Part shown: in pieces, positions 11,517 to 21,658 of the stretch
Layout: the number at the start of each line of letters is the position of its first letter
Numbering within the stretch: position 1 is the first letter of the stretch
From: Marasmius tenuissimus
Lineage: Eukaryota > Basidiomycota > Agaricomycetes > Agaricales > Marasmiaceae
Reading direction: 5' to 3'
Length of the DNA stretch: 64,000 nucleotides
Assembly: GCA_029532415.1 (NCBI GenBank)
Contig: JAQOTA010000042.1
Coordinates: 992,001 to 1,056,000 of the forward strand
Position numbers and translations under genes: made by a program
Notes under the pieces: model-generated
Databases searched by the model: none
What the model was told of the DNA's origin: nothing
What the model saw: the letters and a program-made list of their open reading frames with translations, nothing else

Positions 11517-13421
11517 CTAGTCCAATCTCTCATCCATAAGCTCATCTTTCTCGGCGGCATCGACGTTGGAGGCATCCACCTTATCCATGTTCTCATCTTG
11601 GTCAGTAACAAGCTGAGGACTAGTGTCCGTAGCTCCCGAAGTCGATGGCGGCGTCACATCCGTAGACGCCTCGACAGTGGCTGAGGATCCCGAACTCTGA
11701 GTATCGGGACCAGAGATTGAGATGGTGGTGACGGTACTGGGTTCGTCAGAGCCGCTATTAGCGGAAGGGAGAGAGGACAGTGAAGTATTCCCAGAGTTGG
11801 AGATATGAAGTTGTTCGACAGGTACGGACACCGTCTGTGGAGGAGAAGTCGGGATCCGGATAGTGGGGACCTTCATATCGGGATCGGCGCCAGGTTGCTT
11901 CTTCCAGTGACCAATAAGGAATTGCCGGCGGCGATACTCCAGTACTTCGGCTCGACCAATGTGATCTGGGACGCTGTAGATGCGTTCAGAGCGAAGGGAG
12001 TGAATGGAATAGAAGAGTGAGTGGATACGACCAAACTTATAAAGTTGGGCAAAAGAGTTCCGCTGTTCGGGGGTGTGGAATGGCGATGACTGCATGTCTA
12101 GACAGAATTGCGCACCGTAATGAAACATACGGTCGACCATTGCAATAGTAACCCCACAGTCAGCAAAGTGCTGTACTACTCCGGCGAGTGTGGTAGTGAG
12201 TGGAGCGGGACAACGTTTGATAGTACCCGCTGGATTGACTTCGAGACCCAGAACCTGTAGTTGTTGGTGATAGAGCCCAGGCCAAGTTACGAGGCGAATA
12301 GACTCTCTTCGGAAGGTCTCTCGGTGCTCCTTGGGGGCCATCTTGTGTAAAACACGATGGGCCATAATGGAATCGAGCGAAATGTAGCCCGAGTTGGTCA
12401 GGATGATACCCATGTGACCACGGCTTTCATAGTGAAGCCATACGAATAGAGCATACTGGTCATCAGTAGAACGACTTCCCGGGGTACGCACAGATGGAAC
12501 CTTCGATGAGTTGCCATCAGACCAGTTGGCGATAGAATCTGAGGGCTGCACCGTAGAGTCGACGAAGTGAAAGCGTGTGAAAGTAGACCACTCGGGGTGA
12601 GGATTAGCGGAGATCAGGGGCTCGAACGATGCGGCAAGTTCGAGAGAATCCGTGCAAAGGGTGGTTTTCAGGGTGGTTAATACCTGAGCGAGTCCCATGG
12701 AGTCACGAAGTCGAAGGAGGTAGTGCAACTTGCCAGTAGTGTGAGCCTGCGAAATGAGGCGTTCGGCAAGGTGTGGAGTAGCTGGTGGTAGCTGATTTCC
12801 ACGAGAAGATCCCATGAAAGGTAGGACGTCAGGTAAACGCTGGTTACGAGCGCATTCCTGAATATACGGGGATGCGGTGATAAATCCCGTCGGGTTCCAC
12901 TCGAAGTCTGGAGATTCTTCAAGGCCAGGTCGGAACCGAGAGTGCTGGTATAGAGCCAGAGTGGTGGCATGATTGGGATACGGTTCTGATCCCAGGGTAG
13001 AGTATGATGGAGGAGATGGTAAAGGGGAAGCAGTACGGGTATTAGATGCCCGAGGAGGAGGTGGCCTGCGATGAGATGAAGTAGGGTCCTGTTCAGACTT
13101 CCTCTTGGTACCAGAGAGAGGACGTGACGCTTGTGTAGCATCATCAGCACGATTCTGAGCATCACGGGCGAGGTTATCGCGTTCCTCGGTTACGGCAGCG
13201 AGCTTCTTTTCGAGTTCGACACGCTTGGCCACTTCGGGAGCTGTGAAATGATCCACAAGCTTGTTGTAAGCGGCAGTGAAGGACGTATCTTCCTCAGAGT
13301 CAGCTTGTACGGCGTGCTCAAGGACGTTGAAGCACGGGGATCCGTCAGCATGCTTGTGAGAGATGACAGCTAGCTTCAGATTCGCAAGCCAAGTTCCACC
13401 TGATGATGGGGCGATTGTCAT
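11517..13421 (-). CDS. Gypsy ORF3: intact extra protein between pol and the 3' LTR
   Basis: Open from 13478; the first ATG is at 13421, giving 634 residues (653 codons from the upstream in-frame limit). It lies in the env position but shows no signal peptide or membrane helix, so it is not an obvious envelope protein. About residues 60-95 form a charged heptad-like stretch (VELEKKLAAVTEERDNLA), probably a coiled coil. A Pro/Ser-rich linker follows, then a globular middle of some 350 residues rich in aromatic and His residues (for example FVWLHYESRGHMGIILTNSGY). A Ser/Thr-rich, finally acidic tail ends in ELMDERLD. Possible splice acceptors (ccctag near 13472, tcccag near 13447) lie upstream, so expression from a spliced subgenomic RNA is plausible. 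I do not recognise a domain. Alternatives are a captured host gene or an accessory structural protein. Confidence 0.75.
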   Translation of the reverse strand: MTIAPSSGGTWLANLKLAVISHKHADGSPCFNVLEHAVQADSEEDTSFTAAYNKLVDHFTAPEVAKRVELEKKLAAVTEERDNLARDAQNRADDATQASRPLSGTKRKSEQDPTSSHRRPPPPRASNTRTASPLPSPPSYSTLGSEPYPNHATTLALYQHSRFRPGLEESPDFEWNPTGFITASPYIQECARNQRLPDVLPFMGSSRGNQLPPATPHLAERLISQAHTTGKLHYLLRLRDSMGLAQVLTTLKTTLCTDSLELAASFEPLISANPHPEWSTFTRFHFVDSTVQPSDSIANWSDGNSSKVPSVRTPGSRSTDDQYALFVWLHYESRGHMGIILTNSGYISLDSIMAHRVLHKMAPKEHRETFRRESIRLVTWPGLYHQQLQVLGLEVNPAGTIKRCPAPLTTTLAGVVQHFADCGVTIAMVDRMFHYGAQFCLDMQSSPFHTPEQRNSFAQLYKFGRIHSLFYSIHSLRSERIYSVPDHIGRAEVLEYRRRQFLIGHWKKQPGADPDMKVPTIRIPTSPPQTVSVPVEQLHISNSGNTSLSSLPSANSGSDEPSTVTTISISGPDTQSSGSSATVEASTDVTPPSTSGATDTSPQLVTDQDENMDKVDASNVDAAEKDELMDERLD

Positions 13422-13478
13422 GAACGGCCTCTGTGACTGGGAACCTCTCAGGCCATCCAATCTGGGACTAGGGATCAA

Positions 13479-14205
13479 GGGTGAAAGAGATAGTTATTGA
13501 GCAAGTACACCCTCAACATAGCACAAGCTAGGCAAGCGGTATGGACGAAATGGACAAGCTGGGGAACTATCTAAAAGTGACCATGAGTATATATGACAGT
13601 CCTAAGCTGTATACTGATCATGGGAATGAACTGGAAAGGGATAAATGATGTATCTATGGATCTGATCAAAGGGGACCATGTACACATCAGTGGAGAACAC
13701 AGGTAGCAATGTATCAAGGAAAGAATGATATGGAACATCATAGAATGAAATGGGAATCATAAAGTGATGCTGGGACATGTATCTGTGTGAAAAGAAGTGG
13801 AAACAAAGGGATGTTGACCAAGGGACTGGAAAAGTGAAGAATAGTGGGTAGATTCGTAACAGCGATGGGTTGCTGCATGAAGTTGATAGGGTTTCCGAAT
13901 GAGTTTCCTCCGGGATTCTCCCCCCCTAAAAGACGCACTTCATTAGTTGAATGCGACGAGTTATTAAGCTCATTCGTACCACAAGACAGAATGGGAAATG
14001 GGTATTTTTCGAAGGCATTCCCGTTGTTGTGGTTGTCACCGAGACCGATTTCGGAAGGGTTGAGAGACATGATGGACGATAAGATGGCTACGAAGTGAGC
14101 AGAGGCTATCGATGTGTGATTCTGGGAAGGTTTTGGATATGTTTCCCAACTGTGTTCGATGTTTTTAACTGTTTCTGTATTTCCAAATTTATGGAGAGGT
14201 AGGGG
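13479..14205. other. Spacer between Gypsy pol and ORF3
   Basis: About 730 bases internal to the element. A minus-strand frame of 110 codons (14070-13738), rich in Asn and Ser, is open but has no recognisable signature. It may be the 5' leader or an intron of the ORF3 transcript. Nothing else is visible. Confidence 0.4.
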
Positions 14206-16204
14206 TCAGTTTGAACCGTTGCTAGGGTTTCGGGGCAAGTCTTGCCACCTGGATACCCCCATTAATGTGAAATACTCGTCCAGTGCTTTCAGCTTCTGGA
14301 CTGTAGAGTACGGCTCGAGTGTGACATCACCCAAAGTCCAATGAACTTCGAATAGAACTCGTTTCCCTTTCAAGGTATGTGAAGTTATCTCGTCCACAAA
14401 CTCCTCAGACTCTTGGGGAGCTCCGAAATCATAAGGTTCAGGTTGAGAACGATTTGGAAATAATATTTCGTTGCTGGGTTCGAACGGTTTTAGGAGGCTG
14501 ACATGAAATATGTCATGGATTCGCTTCCGGGTTAAATCTTCCGGAAGGTCCAGCCGGTAAGTGGAGGTTTTGGGGAAAGCCTCAAGCACGGAGTATGGTC
14601 CGACATATTTGGGAAGAAGCTTAGAAGCCCTTCCTTTAGGCAGCGAAAGGTTCTGAGTTGAAAGGTAAACCTTGGAGCCTTTCTTAATTTTAGGCTCGGA
14701 CCTCCGGCGCTTATTAGCGTGGTAAGTTTGAAATACACGCGCAGAGATTAAGGCGTCGTGTGCATCAAATAAGTTCTGCATGGCTTGAATGCCATATGCA
14801 CGTACACCAGCCGGGACATTATTCTGTGTCCTCACGTCAAATAGCATAGACGGAACATAGCCGTAATTGAGTTCAAACGGCGCAAAGCCTGAGGAGGCAT
14901 TGACACTGGAGTTGATAGCGAACTCCACTAAGGGTACTTTTCCAAGCCAGTCGTGTTGATCTGCACGTATAGCGGTACGGAAAATTTGAGATACAGATCG
15001 ATTGGCCCGCTCGGTAGCACCATTGGTTTGGGGGTGAAATGATGTTGACATGAGAAGTTGAGCTCCCAACATCCGGTGGAGTTCACGCCACCAAATTGAT
15101 GTGAACTTTGAGTCGCGGTCCGAGACTATTGATCTGGGTAGACCATGAAGACGTACTATCTCTTGTAGGTAGCGCAGAGATAGGTCGGTAGCGGTGTTTG
15201 TAGTGTGACACGGAATCAGATGCACCATGCTTGTTAGACGGCAGATTACTACCCATAGGTAGTTGAAACCCTTTACTTCGGGAAATGGACCCAGAAAGTC
15301 CATACCGATTGATTCCCAAGGGCGCGAAGGGATAGGTAGAGGGTGCAGATTACCCATAGGGCGAGCATTGATAGACTTTGAGCGATTACAGAGCTCACAA
15401 GTTGAACAGAATTTGTTGGTCATGCCATAAATTCCGGACCACCAATACCATCTACGGATGTAATCAGCAGTTTGTTGTGGTCCGAAATGTCCAACAATTT
15501 GATGTGCTGAGTCGAGTATCAAGGTTCGTAGAGATCTGTGACCTTTTGGTGCTGCAGGGATACACAGAACAGGTTCCCCAGCGAGGTTTTTAGTCCATAA
15601 TAGTCCATTTTCCTCGTAGAATCGTGGATATTCGTCAATTTTGGCGGCAACCTTGCTTAATAGCGGGTCTGTCTGATACAGCGCCTTGAGTTCGGGGATA
15701 AACTCATTGTCCGATGTGAATTCAGCTCGAAGGTCACGTCCCCTAGCCCGAGACTCAATAACAGTTGGGTTCTCCATTGGGAGTTCATCAACATCCGCGG
15801 TCTCAGGTTCACGGGCGTCCTGTAAGGCTTGAGCCTCAATATCTCGGGGCTCAACAGTGTCTCTAGCTTCGTGTATAGCTTTGAACTGTTCAAGAAGTTC
15901 CTTAACTTCATCCATTCGACCCAGAGGTAAGTCTTCTCCGAGTTTATCAATGCGTACATCTGCATTGACGAAGTCATTTGGTGGGTGCTTGTCTTCGGGA
16001 GTATCAGACTCAAAATAACGCGAGAGTACGTCAGCGACTCGATTGCTTGTCCCTTTGATGTATGTAATATCAAAGTCAAATCGGGACAAGTATTCCATCC
16101 AACGCATCTGGCGGCTGGACAGACGTTTCTGTGTTTTAAAGAACTCAAGGGATTTGTGGTCAGTTACCACATGGATTCGGTATCCAATTAACTTATCTTC
16201 CCAT
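14206..16204 (-). pseudogene. pol: Gypsy pol, C-terminal part: end of RNase H, integrase, chromodomain-like tail
   Basis: Open frame of about 665 codons after the nested solo LTR. It starts inside RNase H (WEDKLIGYRIHVVTDHKSLE), with the downstream part giving the last RNase H strands. Integrase follows: the zinc-binding His/Cys set (HQIVGH, then CSTCELC) near codons 259-297 of the frame, and the catalytic triad Asp in GMDFLGPF, Asp in VSDRDSKF and Glu in TNGATERANRS (about 328, 386, 425). The last 60 codons (EITSHTLKGKRVLFEVHW) resemble the degenerate chromodomain at the end of many fungal Gypsy integrases. No lesion is seen within this part; it is broken only because its upstream half is separated. 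Roughly the first 25 codons of the open frame (16281-16205) derive from the inserted LTR, not from pol. Confidence 0.92.
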
Positions 16205-16729
16205 TGTTGAACATGTGAATACCATGTGATACACTTTATTGACGTGTTGTTTACGCGTCTATTATTTATAGACTCTTTCACTATGACACTTGCACTCGTA
16301 TGAAAGATCCTGTACTTACTCAGACAGACTCTGTAGTTAGTCAGTACTCACACCTTATCTCTATGGTTTATAACAAGGTTCAGCTTTGCATCCAATAGCG
16401 TTCAAAGCTGACTGAGCTTTCTCTCTAGATTACTTAGATAGAAAGCTAGTATGACTATGCCTACTTACTCACTCTGCTTTTCGAGCACTTATGCTTACTG
16501 ATATGCAATATGTACCATATGCTATATTCTCACTTACCTATGTTCTATGACTTGTAGATAGACAAGGACTCTTGTATAAAAGCTGGAGACTTTGCGTCTC
16601 AAAGCTTTAGGACAATCTACTCGATTATCACCTCTAGCAAGCATCTACAAGAACACAAGAATTCTCTTATAGTCAATATGTGAGGTTTTAGTTTCATCTC
16701 ACTGTGCATTTAACTATGCTGGCTCAATA
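16205..16729 (+). mobile_element. Nested solo LTR, 525 bp, inside the RNase H region
   Basis: Inserted between RNase H codons Trp and Glu of LLKW/EDKL. The target duplication CCCAT is present at 16200-16204 and 16730-16734. The inserted piece begins TGTTGAACAT and ends GGCTCAATA, so its ends are near-perfect inverses (TGTTGA with TCAATA; a final CA would be expected and reads TA). A TATA box (tataaa, about 16575) lies in the plus orientation, followed by a transcribed-looking leader. It has no coding capacity. The TGTTGA-type ends and 5 bp duplication are typical of Ty1/Copia LTRs, but the superfamily is an inference. Removing it and one copy of the duplication rejoins RNase H exactly in frame. 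Confidence 0.85.
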
Positions 16730-16734
16730 CCCAT

Positions 16735-18218
16735 TTGAGTAGGGCTTCAAGGATAGCGAGTGTTTCGGTCTCGAAAACTCGATAATTGCGCTGGGCGTCA
16801 CTGAACTTTTTTGACATAAATCCAGCGGGGCGACAGGTCTGCCATGTCGGTCCTTGGCCGTACATGGCACCTATTCCCGATACGGAGGCGTCACATATAA
16901 CCTAAATTGGTTCCGAACTGGACGGGTCAATGGGCTTGAGTATAGGTACACGACAGCATAAATCCTTGATATGCTGAAAACAGATATCGTGCAATGGGCG
17001 CCAAAAGAAGGGCTGGTGATTGCGGGACATCTCTGATAGCGGGGTTGTGTATGCCGAGACGTCCGGGAGGAAATGAGATAGGTAGTTCACCAGTCCGAGG
17101 AATTTCTGTATATCATTATAATTCCTCGGTGTACGCCAGTTCCGAATTCGTTCTAGTTTATCGGTATCGGCGTGCAGACCATTGTCGTCGATGACATGGC
17201 CCAAGCAGTCCATGGACTCGGCGTAGAGTTCACATTTGGACGATTTGAGGTAAAGTGCTTGTTTCCTCAGTGTTTCAAATACGATTCTGAGGTGTTCTTC
17301 ATGACCCTCGATAGTATCGCTGAAGACAAAAATGTCATCCAGGTAAACATGCATAAATTTTGCAATGTATTCACGGAAAGTATGATTCATGAGGCGCTGA
17401 AATGTAGAGGGAGCATTGGTATCTCCCTGCTGCATTACGTGGCTGACGAACGTCCCGAGAACTGTGGAGAAGGCAGTCTTGGGAACGTCATTCGGCATTA
17501 TCCGAACTTGCTCGTAGGCGTCGGACAAGTCAATTTTAGACCTATACCTTGCCGCGGCGACCTGGGTGCGTATCTGATCCTGATCTGGCATCGGGGTAAC
17601 ATCTTTGACAGTGTTATTGTTTCGTTCCCGACAATCAACAGTGGTACGGATACCTTTTCCGTCCTTTTTTGGTATGCATAACATAGGTGCTGCTTGGGAC
17701 ACCGTCTTTGGTTCCCACCATTGCGCTCGTACGTATCTCTCTATCTTTTCGGACAGCAGATTTCGTAATGAGTCGGGGCATCGTGGCATGTAGTAGCGAT
17801 ACCTCTTCTCATCGTCTATGAGCGGGATAGTATGGTTGATTTCCCGCAGTGGCGGCAATTTTTCAGGTACGCCATTCATTATGTCGGCATAATTTTCAAT
17901 CCATTTAGCTCGGAGTTCTGGAATATCGGCATCCGTATACTTCTGAGAGCTGGACTCAGGATCTGATACGGCTCGTTGGGCTCTAACAAACTCATTCAGT
18001 AGAGTTTGTACAGGAGTGGTATCCCGCGAGGTGGTAGCAATTTCAATCATATTCAACAAGTCTTCGGTGGATAGCTGGTCACCGGGACCTAACAGTACGG
18101 GGAGGTACGGGTGTAGGTCATTTTTTCTTAGTTTAGATGTGTCCTCATCTTCTACAGTCGTGATAGAGGCAGCCGTTGAGTGTGGAGGCTCAACTCGGAC
18201 AGAAGATCTGTCATGTAG
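16735..18218 (-). pseudogene. pol: Gypsy pol: reverse transcriptase and first half of RNase H
   Basis: Reverse transcriptase runs from about 17800 to 16905, with CIPKKDGKGIRTTVDCRERN, KIDLSDAYEQVRI, the QQGDTNAPSTFQRLM segment and the catalytic box YLDDI (preceded by MHV). The connection region contains FLGLVNYLSHFLPD. After EPI a TAG at 16904-16902 replaces what is almost certainly a Trp codon. Downstream in the same frame RNase H continues (VICDASVSGIGAMYGQG, then FETETLAILEALLKW) until the solo LTR. The frame is continuous upstream without a stop to the TGA at 18221-18219 that separates it from the protease frame. In a Gypsy element all this belongs to one polyprotein. Confidence 0.93.
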
Positions 18219-19532
18219 TCACGGACTGGGCGATGTAGCCTTTCGTTTACCTAGGGCTTTTTCGCTCAATCCAGTGTGAGGTTGTTGGGTACGGGCTCGA
18301 CTCTTATCGCTTTTTTCAATATATCTTTCTCTCGATATGATTTTAGCGTGTCGTCGAGCTAATTCCGTGGTTTCCTCCCCCTCATCAAGAGTGGGTATAC
18401 TCTTGCCATTCAAACGGATTGAATTATCACTGAAGTTCAATGAAAGACCATGTCTCCGCATGAATACGGTGCCAACTACAGCATCATAACGGTCAATGTT
18501 TGCTACATCGAAATATCCGACCTCGGATACTGTCTCGTGCGACGAGGCAAAGGAGTACTTGGTGTCGCATCCGTGAGATATGCGAGATCGACTCCCTTTG
18601 GTTCCCAGTTGGAAGGTTACTGGGTTCTCAAGGTAGTAAACAGCTAACTTTGCTATCCGAGCGAAGTCAGGGCTGACTGCATCAGCAGTACTTCCACTAT
18701 CAAACAATGTGAAAGCCCTGACCCCATTGATATCAATGAATGCGGTGAGGCACTTGTTATCTGTTAGAGTGTGCTGAGGGCGAGTTCCAACTGAATCTGC
18801 AGCAACCAGAGTCGGTCTGAGGGTGGATTGTGCGTTTCCGTCTGTATCAACCGTTATAGAGCGTAGGTATTCTCCAAAATCAAGGTTCAGAACCTCGGTT
18901 GACTCATCATCAGTCGAAGACTCATTCCGATACTCAGAAGAGTATTCAGCTTCAGATTCGCTAGTGTCCATCATGAAACCTACACGTTCCATGTATTCCT
19001 CATCAGCATCATCACTTGAATACTGGGAACCGATAAGGCCTGTCTCTTCGGTATCATTCCCAGAGTCAGATTCTGAAGAGTGATCTGATGGGGTGGCTTC
19101 CTGAGGTGTGGTTTCAGGTGGTTCGTGCTCAGATTCATTTTCTGAGGCTTCAGCAATACGGAACAATCGTGTGGTTCCTTTGCCGTTAGAGTCTACCATT
19201 CGGAATAGGCGATTATTGCCTTTCTGTTGGTTGGCTTTGTCGCCCTGACCGTCCCACTTTTTCTTGTAGAACGGCTGAAACTTTCTATTGAAGTTTTGTC
19301 TATCCTGGGCTCTGCCATCGCGTTGTGAGAAACGGCCTTGATTTCGAGAGTCTTGGCGTTTATCTCTCGGGGGTGAGTTCGCTCGAACGCTATACCTCCG
19401 ATTGTCAACAACTTGAAGTCGTCGAGGTGAAGGAGACCGAGAGGACTGACGGTTGTTTTTCCTGTTATCCTTCCTCTTACGGTCCTTTGACCGAGATCGA
19501 GACCTGCGGCGTTTAGTACGCTTCATTTGGTC
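18219..19532 (-). pseudogene. Gypsy basic Gag tail / aspartic protease
   Basis: In the same frame as gag and as the reverse transcriptase, but bounded by TGA stops on both sides (19535-19533 and 18221-18219). The first 100 residues are extremely Arg/Ser/Lys-rich (RRRSRSRSKDRKRKD) and replace the usual CCHC zinc knuckle, which is absent. An acidic linker follows, then a retropepsin-like domain with the active site LFDSGSTADAVS and the later strand DAVVGTVFMRRHGLSL. The only ATG near the start (19526-19524) lies two codons after the first stop, so independent initiation is possible in principle. Confidence 0.85.
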
Positions 19533-21521
19533 TCAAGCCTTGTTGTAATACAAGGCAGCCTTGTGGCTTCGTTCACACAGCAGTGCGGCCTGCATAATGT
19601 CATTGACGGATGAGTTTTCAGGCGTAATGCGATGGATTTTTCGCATATCACTGGCCATTTCTTCGGGGACCAGTAACATAAGTCTCTTTTTGAATGAATA
19701 GACGTCGGGTGGACTAGGCATGCTCTTAGCATAGCGGGTGAGTTCGGCAAATACACCCTTGATGCCTTTACCAGCCGTATATACGACGTCGTCATATCTT
19801 TCGGTAACAAGAGTCAAAGAGGACTCATGGATGAAGCGGCGGTATAATCCGCTAACCACTTGCATGAAAGTGGTTTGACCGTGAAGTGGATCATCGGAAT
19901 CTGGGTCATCAAGACCACTCTCGATGGCGTCAACATACCAGTGGCGAGCATCTCCACGAAGGAATGATACTAAAGTGTTCTTTCGGAACATATCCACGGA
20001 GGTGAGCACGTAACATCCCTTAGAGTTACTCCATCTAACATCGGAGCCACAGAGATTCGCAACATTAAGCCAGCGGACTATATCTCGAATAAACTCGTCA
20101 AATACCAAGAAATCCTGGTCTCCATAGTAATATCCAGGCTTAGGTATGTTCTGAATCACGGTTTTTTGTGCATTGTTTGGTGCACTGGAGCCCGGAATGT
20201 AAAGTTGACGTTCAATCAACTTTTCAAACATCCTAAAAGCGGCTCGGAGGACTTCTTCCTGACTCTTAGGAGTAGGATCGTACAGGAAGATTTCTTCTTC
20301 ATTGAAGGTTGGATCCGCGGATGAATACCGGGTACGTCCAAATACACCCGGGCGTTGGCCACGAACTGACGGGTTTGAACTCAAGCGTTCTCTCTTGATG
20401 ATCCGGTTATGTTCATCTTCGGAATTATGAGGTTCGGCGTCACTAGGTTCGCCGTTGTTGGGGTCATCACTAGGAGGACCGTCGCCACCATCAGGAGGTC
20501 CGCCATTGCCACCAGTAGGATGGTGACTCTGATCGGTTTCAGAGCTAGGGGGCTCACTTTCTCCCCTATGGATTGGTGTTTCACGTGGTTCAGTTGAACG
20601 GGGAACGGGGTTCCGACGTACACCTCCACGGCCATGCCTCGTTGAGGAGATATGTCGATCACAGGCCGCCCGAATTTTCTTAGCATACGGCGGCTCAGTA
20701 TCGGAGCGGGAATCGCTTCTCTCGTTACGAGGGCTCGATCCAGTTCGGAAGGCTCGGCGGATCGAGTCCTGCTTGGAGAATGGTTCAGGGTAAATCATTC
20801 TCAAGGGAGCAACCTCATGGTCCTCAATGGGACGTTCAGGCTGCGTGATCTGAGGGTTTCGCTGATGGTAAATCATTCCATTCTCATCAACATATACATG
20901 CTGATTATCTATAGGAGTTGTGCTATAACTCAAAAGGTCAGCTTCACGTAGGGTCTGAAGTACGTAGCAACAACGTAGAGTTTGATGATAAGCCCGAACG
21001 AGAGATTGGTTTCGGGCAAAATTTGAAGTTACTGTCTTGATACTTCGAAGGCTAGCAACGTCGTCATCAGACGAGCTGTCAGGTGAATCCTCGGGATCAC
21101 CAGGGGCGTTGCTGTTGCCAGTTATTACCAGAGGACGATTGGGCATAGGTGCCTTGCCCTTCCTTGACGCAGCAGCGTTGGTCTCGGATAGAATTTCTTC
21201 AGCAGTGACGGTAGGGGTGCTGTCAGAGCGGTCACCAGTGCCAAAGAGACTATCAGGACTGGCAGTACGAGGATGATGTTCCTCAGGTGTGGTAGTCGTA
21301 GTACCAACAGGTTCAGAGGTCGAAGTCGAGCTAGTAGGTTCCTGAGGAGGACGTACGGCAGCCCGAGGCGTTCTAGAGGTCGACGTAGTAGCAGTAGGTT
21401 GACGAGACTGAGCGGATGGTTCAGTCGTGCGAGGAGCAGAGGAGCCAAATACAGGTTTAGCTCGGTCATTCATCGCCGTGGATTTTGAAGTAACAGTCTT
21501 TTGAACGGTAGTCGTAGACAT
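19533..21521 (-). CDS. gag: Gypsy Gag-like protein
   Basis: First ATG of the element's long frame at 21521 (MSTTTVQKTV), giving about 662 residues up to TGA at 19535-19533. The N-terminal 400 residues are low-complexity Ser/Thr/Pro with Gly/Asp runs. The C-terminal 200 residues form a helical capsid-like domain (YYYGDQDFLVFDEFIRDIVRW, FLRGDARHWYVDAIE, GLYRRFIHE, LLVPEEMASDMRKI), which is the usual architecture of Gypsy Gag in basidiomycetes. No stop occurs inside it. It would package the element RNA. In an intact relative it is expected to be continuous with the following basic/protease segment. Confidence 0.88.
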   Translation of the reverse strand: MSTTTVQKTVTSKSTAMNDRAKPVFGSSAPRTTEPSAQSRQPTATTSTSRTPRAAVRPPQEPTSSTSTSEPVGTTTTTPEEHHPRTASPDSLFGTGDRSDSTPTVTAEEILSETNAAASRKGKAPMPNRPLVITGNSNAPGDPEDSPDSSSDDDVASLRSIKTVTSNFARNQSLVRAYHQTLRCCYVLQTLREADLLSYSTTPIDNQHVYVDENGMIYHQRNPQITQPERPIEDHEVAPLRMIYPEPFSKQDSIRRAFRTGSSPRNERSDSRSDTEPPYAKKIRAACDRHISSTRHGRGGVRRNPVPRSTEPRETPIHRGESEPPSSETDQSHHPTGGNGGPPDGGDGPPSDDPNNGEPSDAEPHNSEDEHNRIIKRERLSSNPSVRGQRPGVFGRTRYSSADPTFNEEEIFLYDPTPKSQEEVLRAAFRMFEKLIERQLYIPGSSAPNNAQKTVIQNIPKPGYYYGDQDFLVFDEFIRDIVRWLNVANLCGSDVRWSNSKGCYVLTSVDMFRKNTLVSFLRGDARHWYVDAIESGLDDPDSDDPLHGQTTFMQVVSGLYRRFIHESSLTLVTERYDDVVYTAGKGIKGVFAELTRYAKSMPSPPDVYSFKKRLMLLVPEEMASDMRKIHRITPENSSVNDIMQAALLCERSHKAALYYNKA

Positions 21522-21658
21522 TGGAGAGATTTGAGCGTCGGGATACGGTAGCTGGCGATATGCAGCGCTGATCCCAGATTGCACTGTCTTTCGAGTGGTG
21601 AGCGGCGTGGTGGCGAATAGAGAGCTTCGGAGTAGCCAAAGCTGAGGTTAAAAAAATG
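21522..21658 (-). other. Gypsy 5' untranslated leader
   Basis: 137 bases between the 5' LTR and the gag ATG. The minus strand directly after the LTR reads catttttttaacctcagc. I could not match it to a tRNA 3' end, so the primer-binding site is unassigned. Self-priming, as in Tf1-type elements, was not excluded. Confidence 0.5.

Noticed and set aside
12677..13165. 162-codon minus-strand frame, Leu/His-rich
   Set aside because: Shadow of Gypsy ORF3 in another frame.
17172..17681. 169-codon plus-strand frame inside the Gypsy reverse transcriptase
   Set aside because: Antisense shadow of the conserved RT frame.
19524..19526. ATG two codons after the Gag stop as an independent start of a protease protein
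   Set aside because: The frame is continuous with Gag except for one TGA, so readthrough or a mutated codon is simpler than re-initiation.
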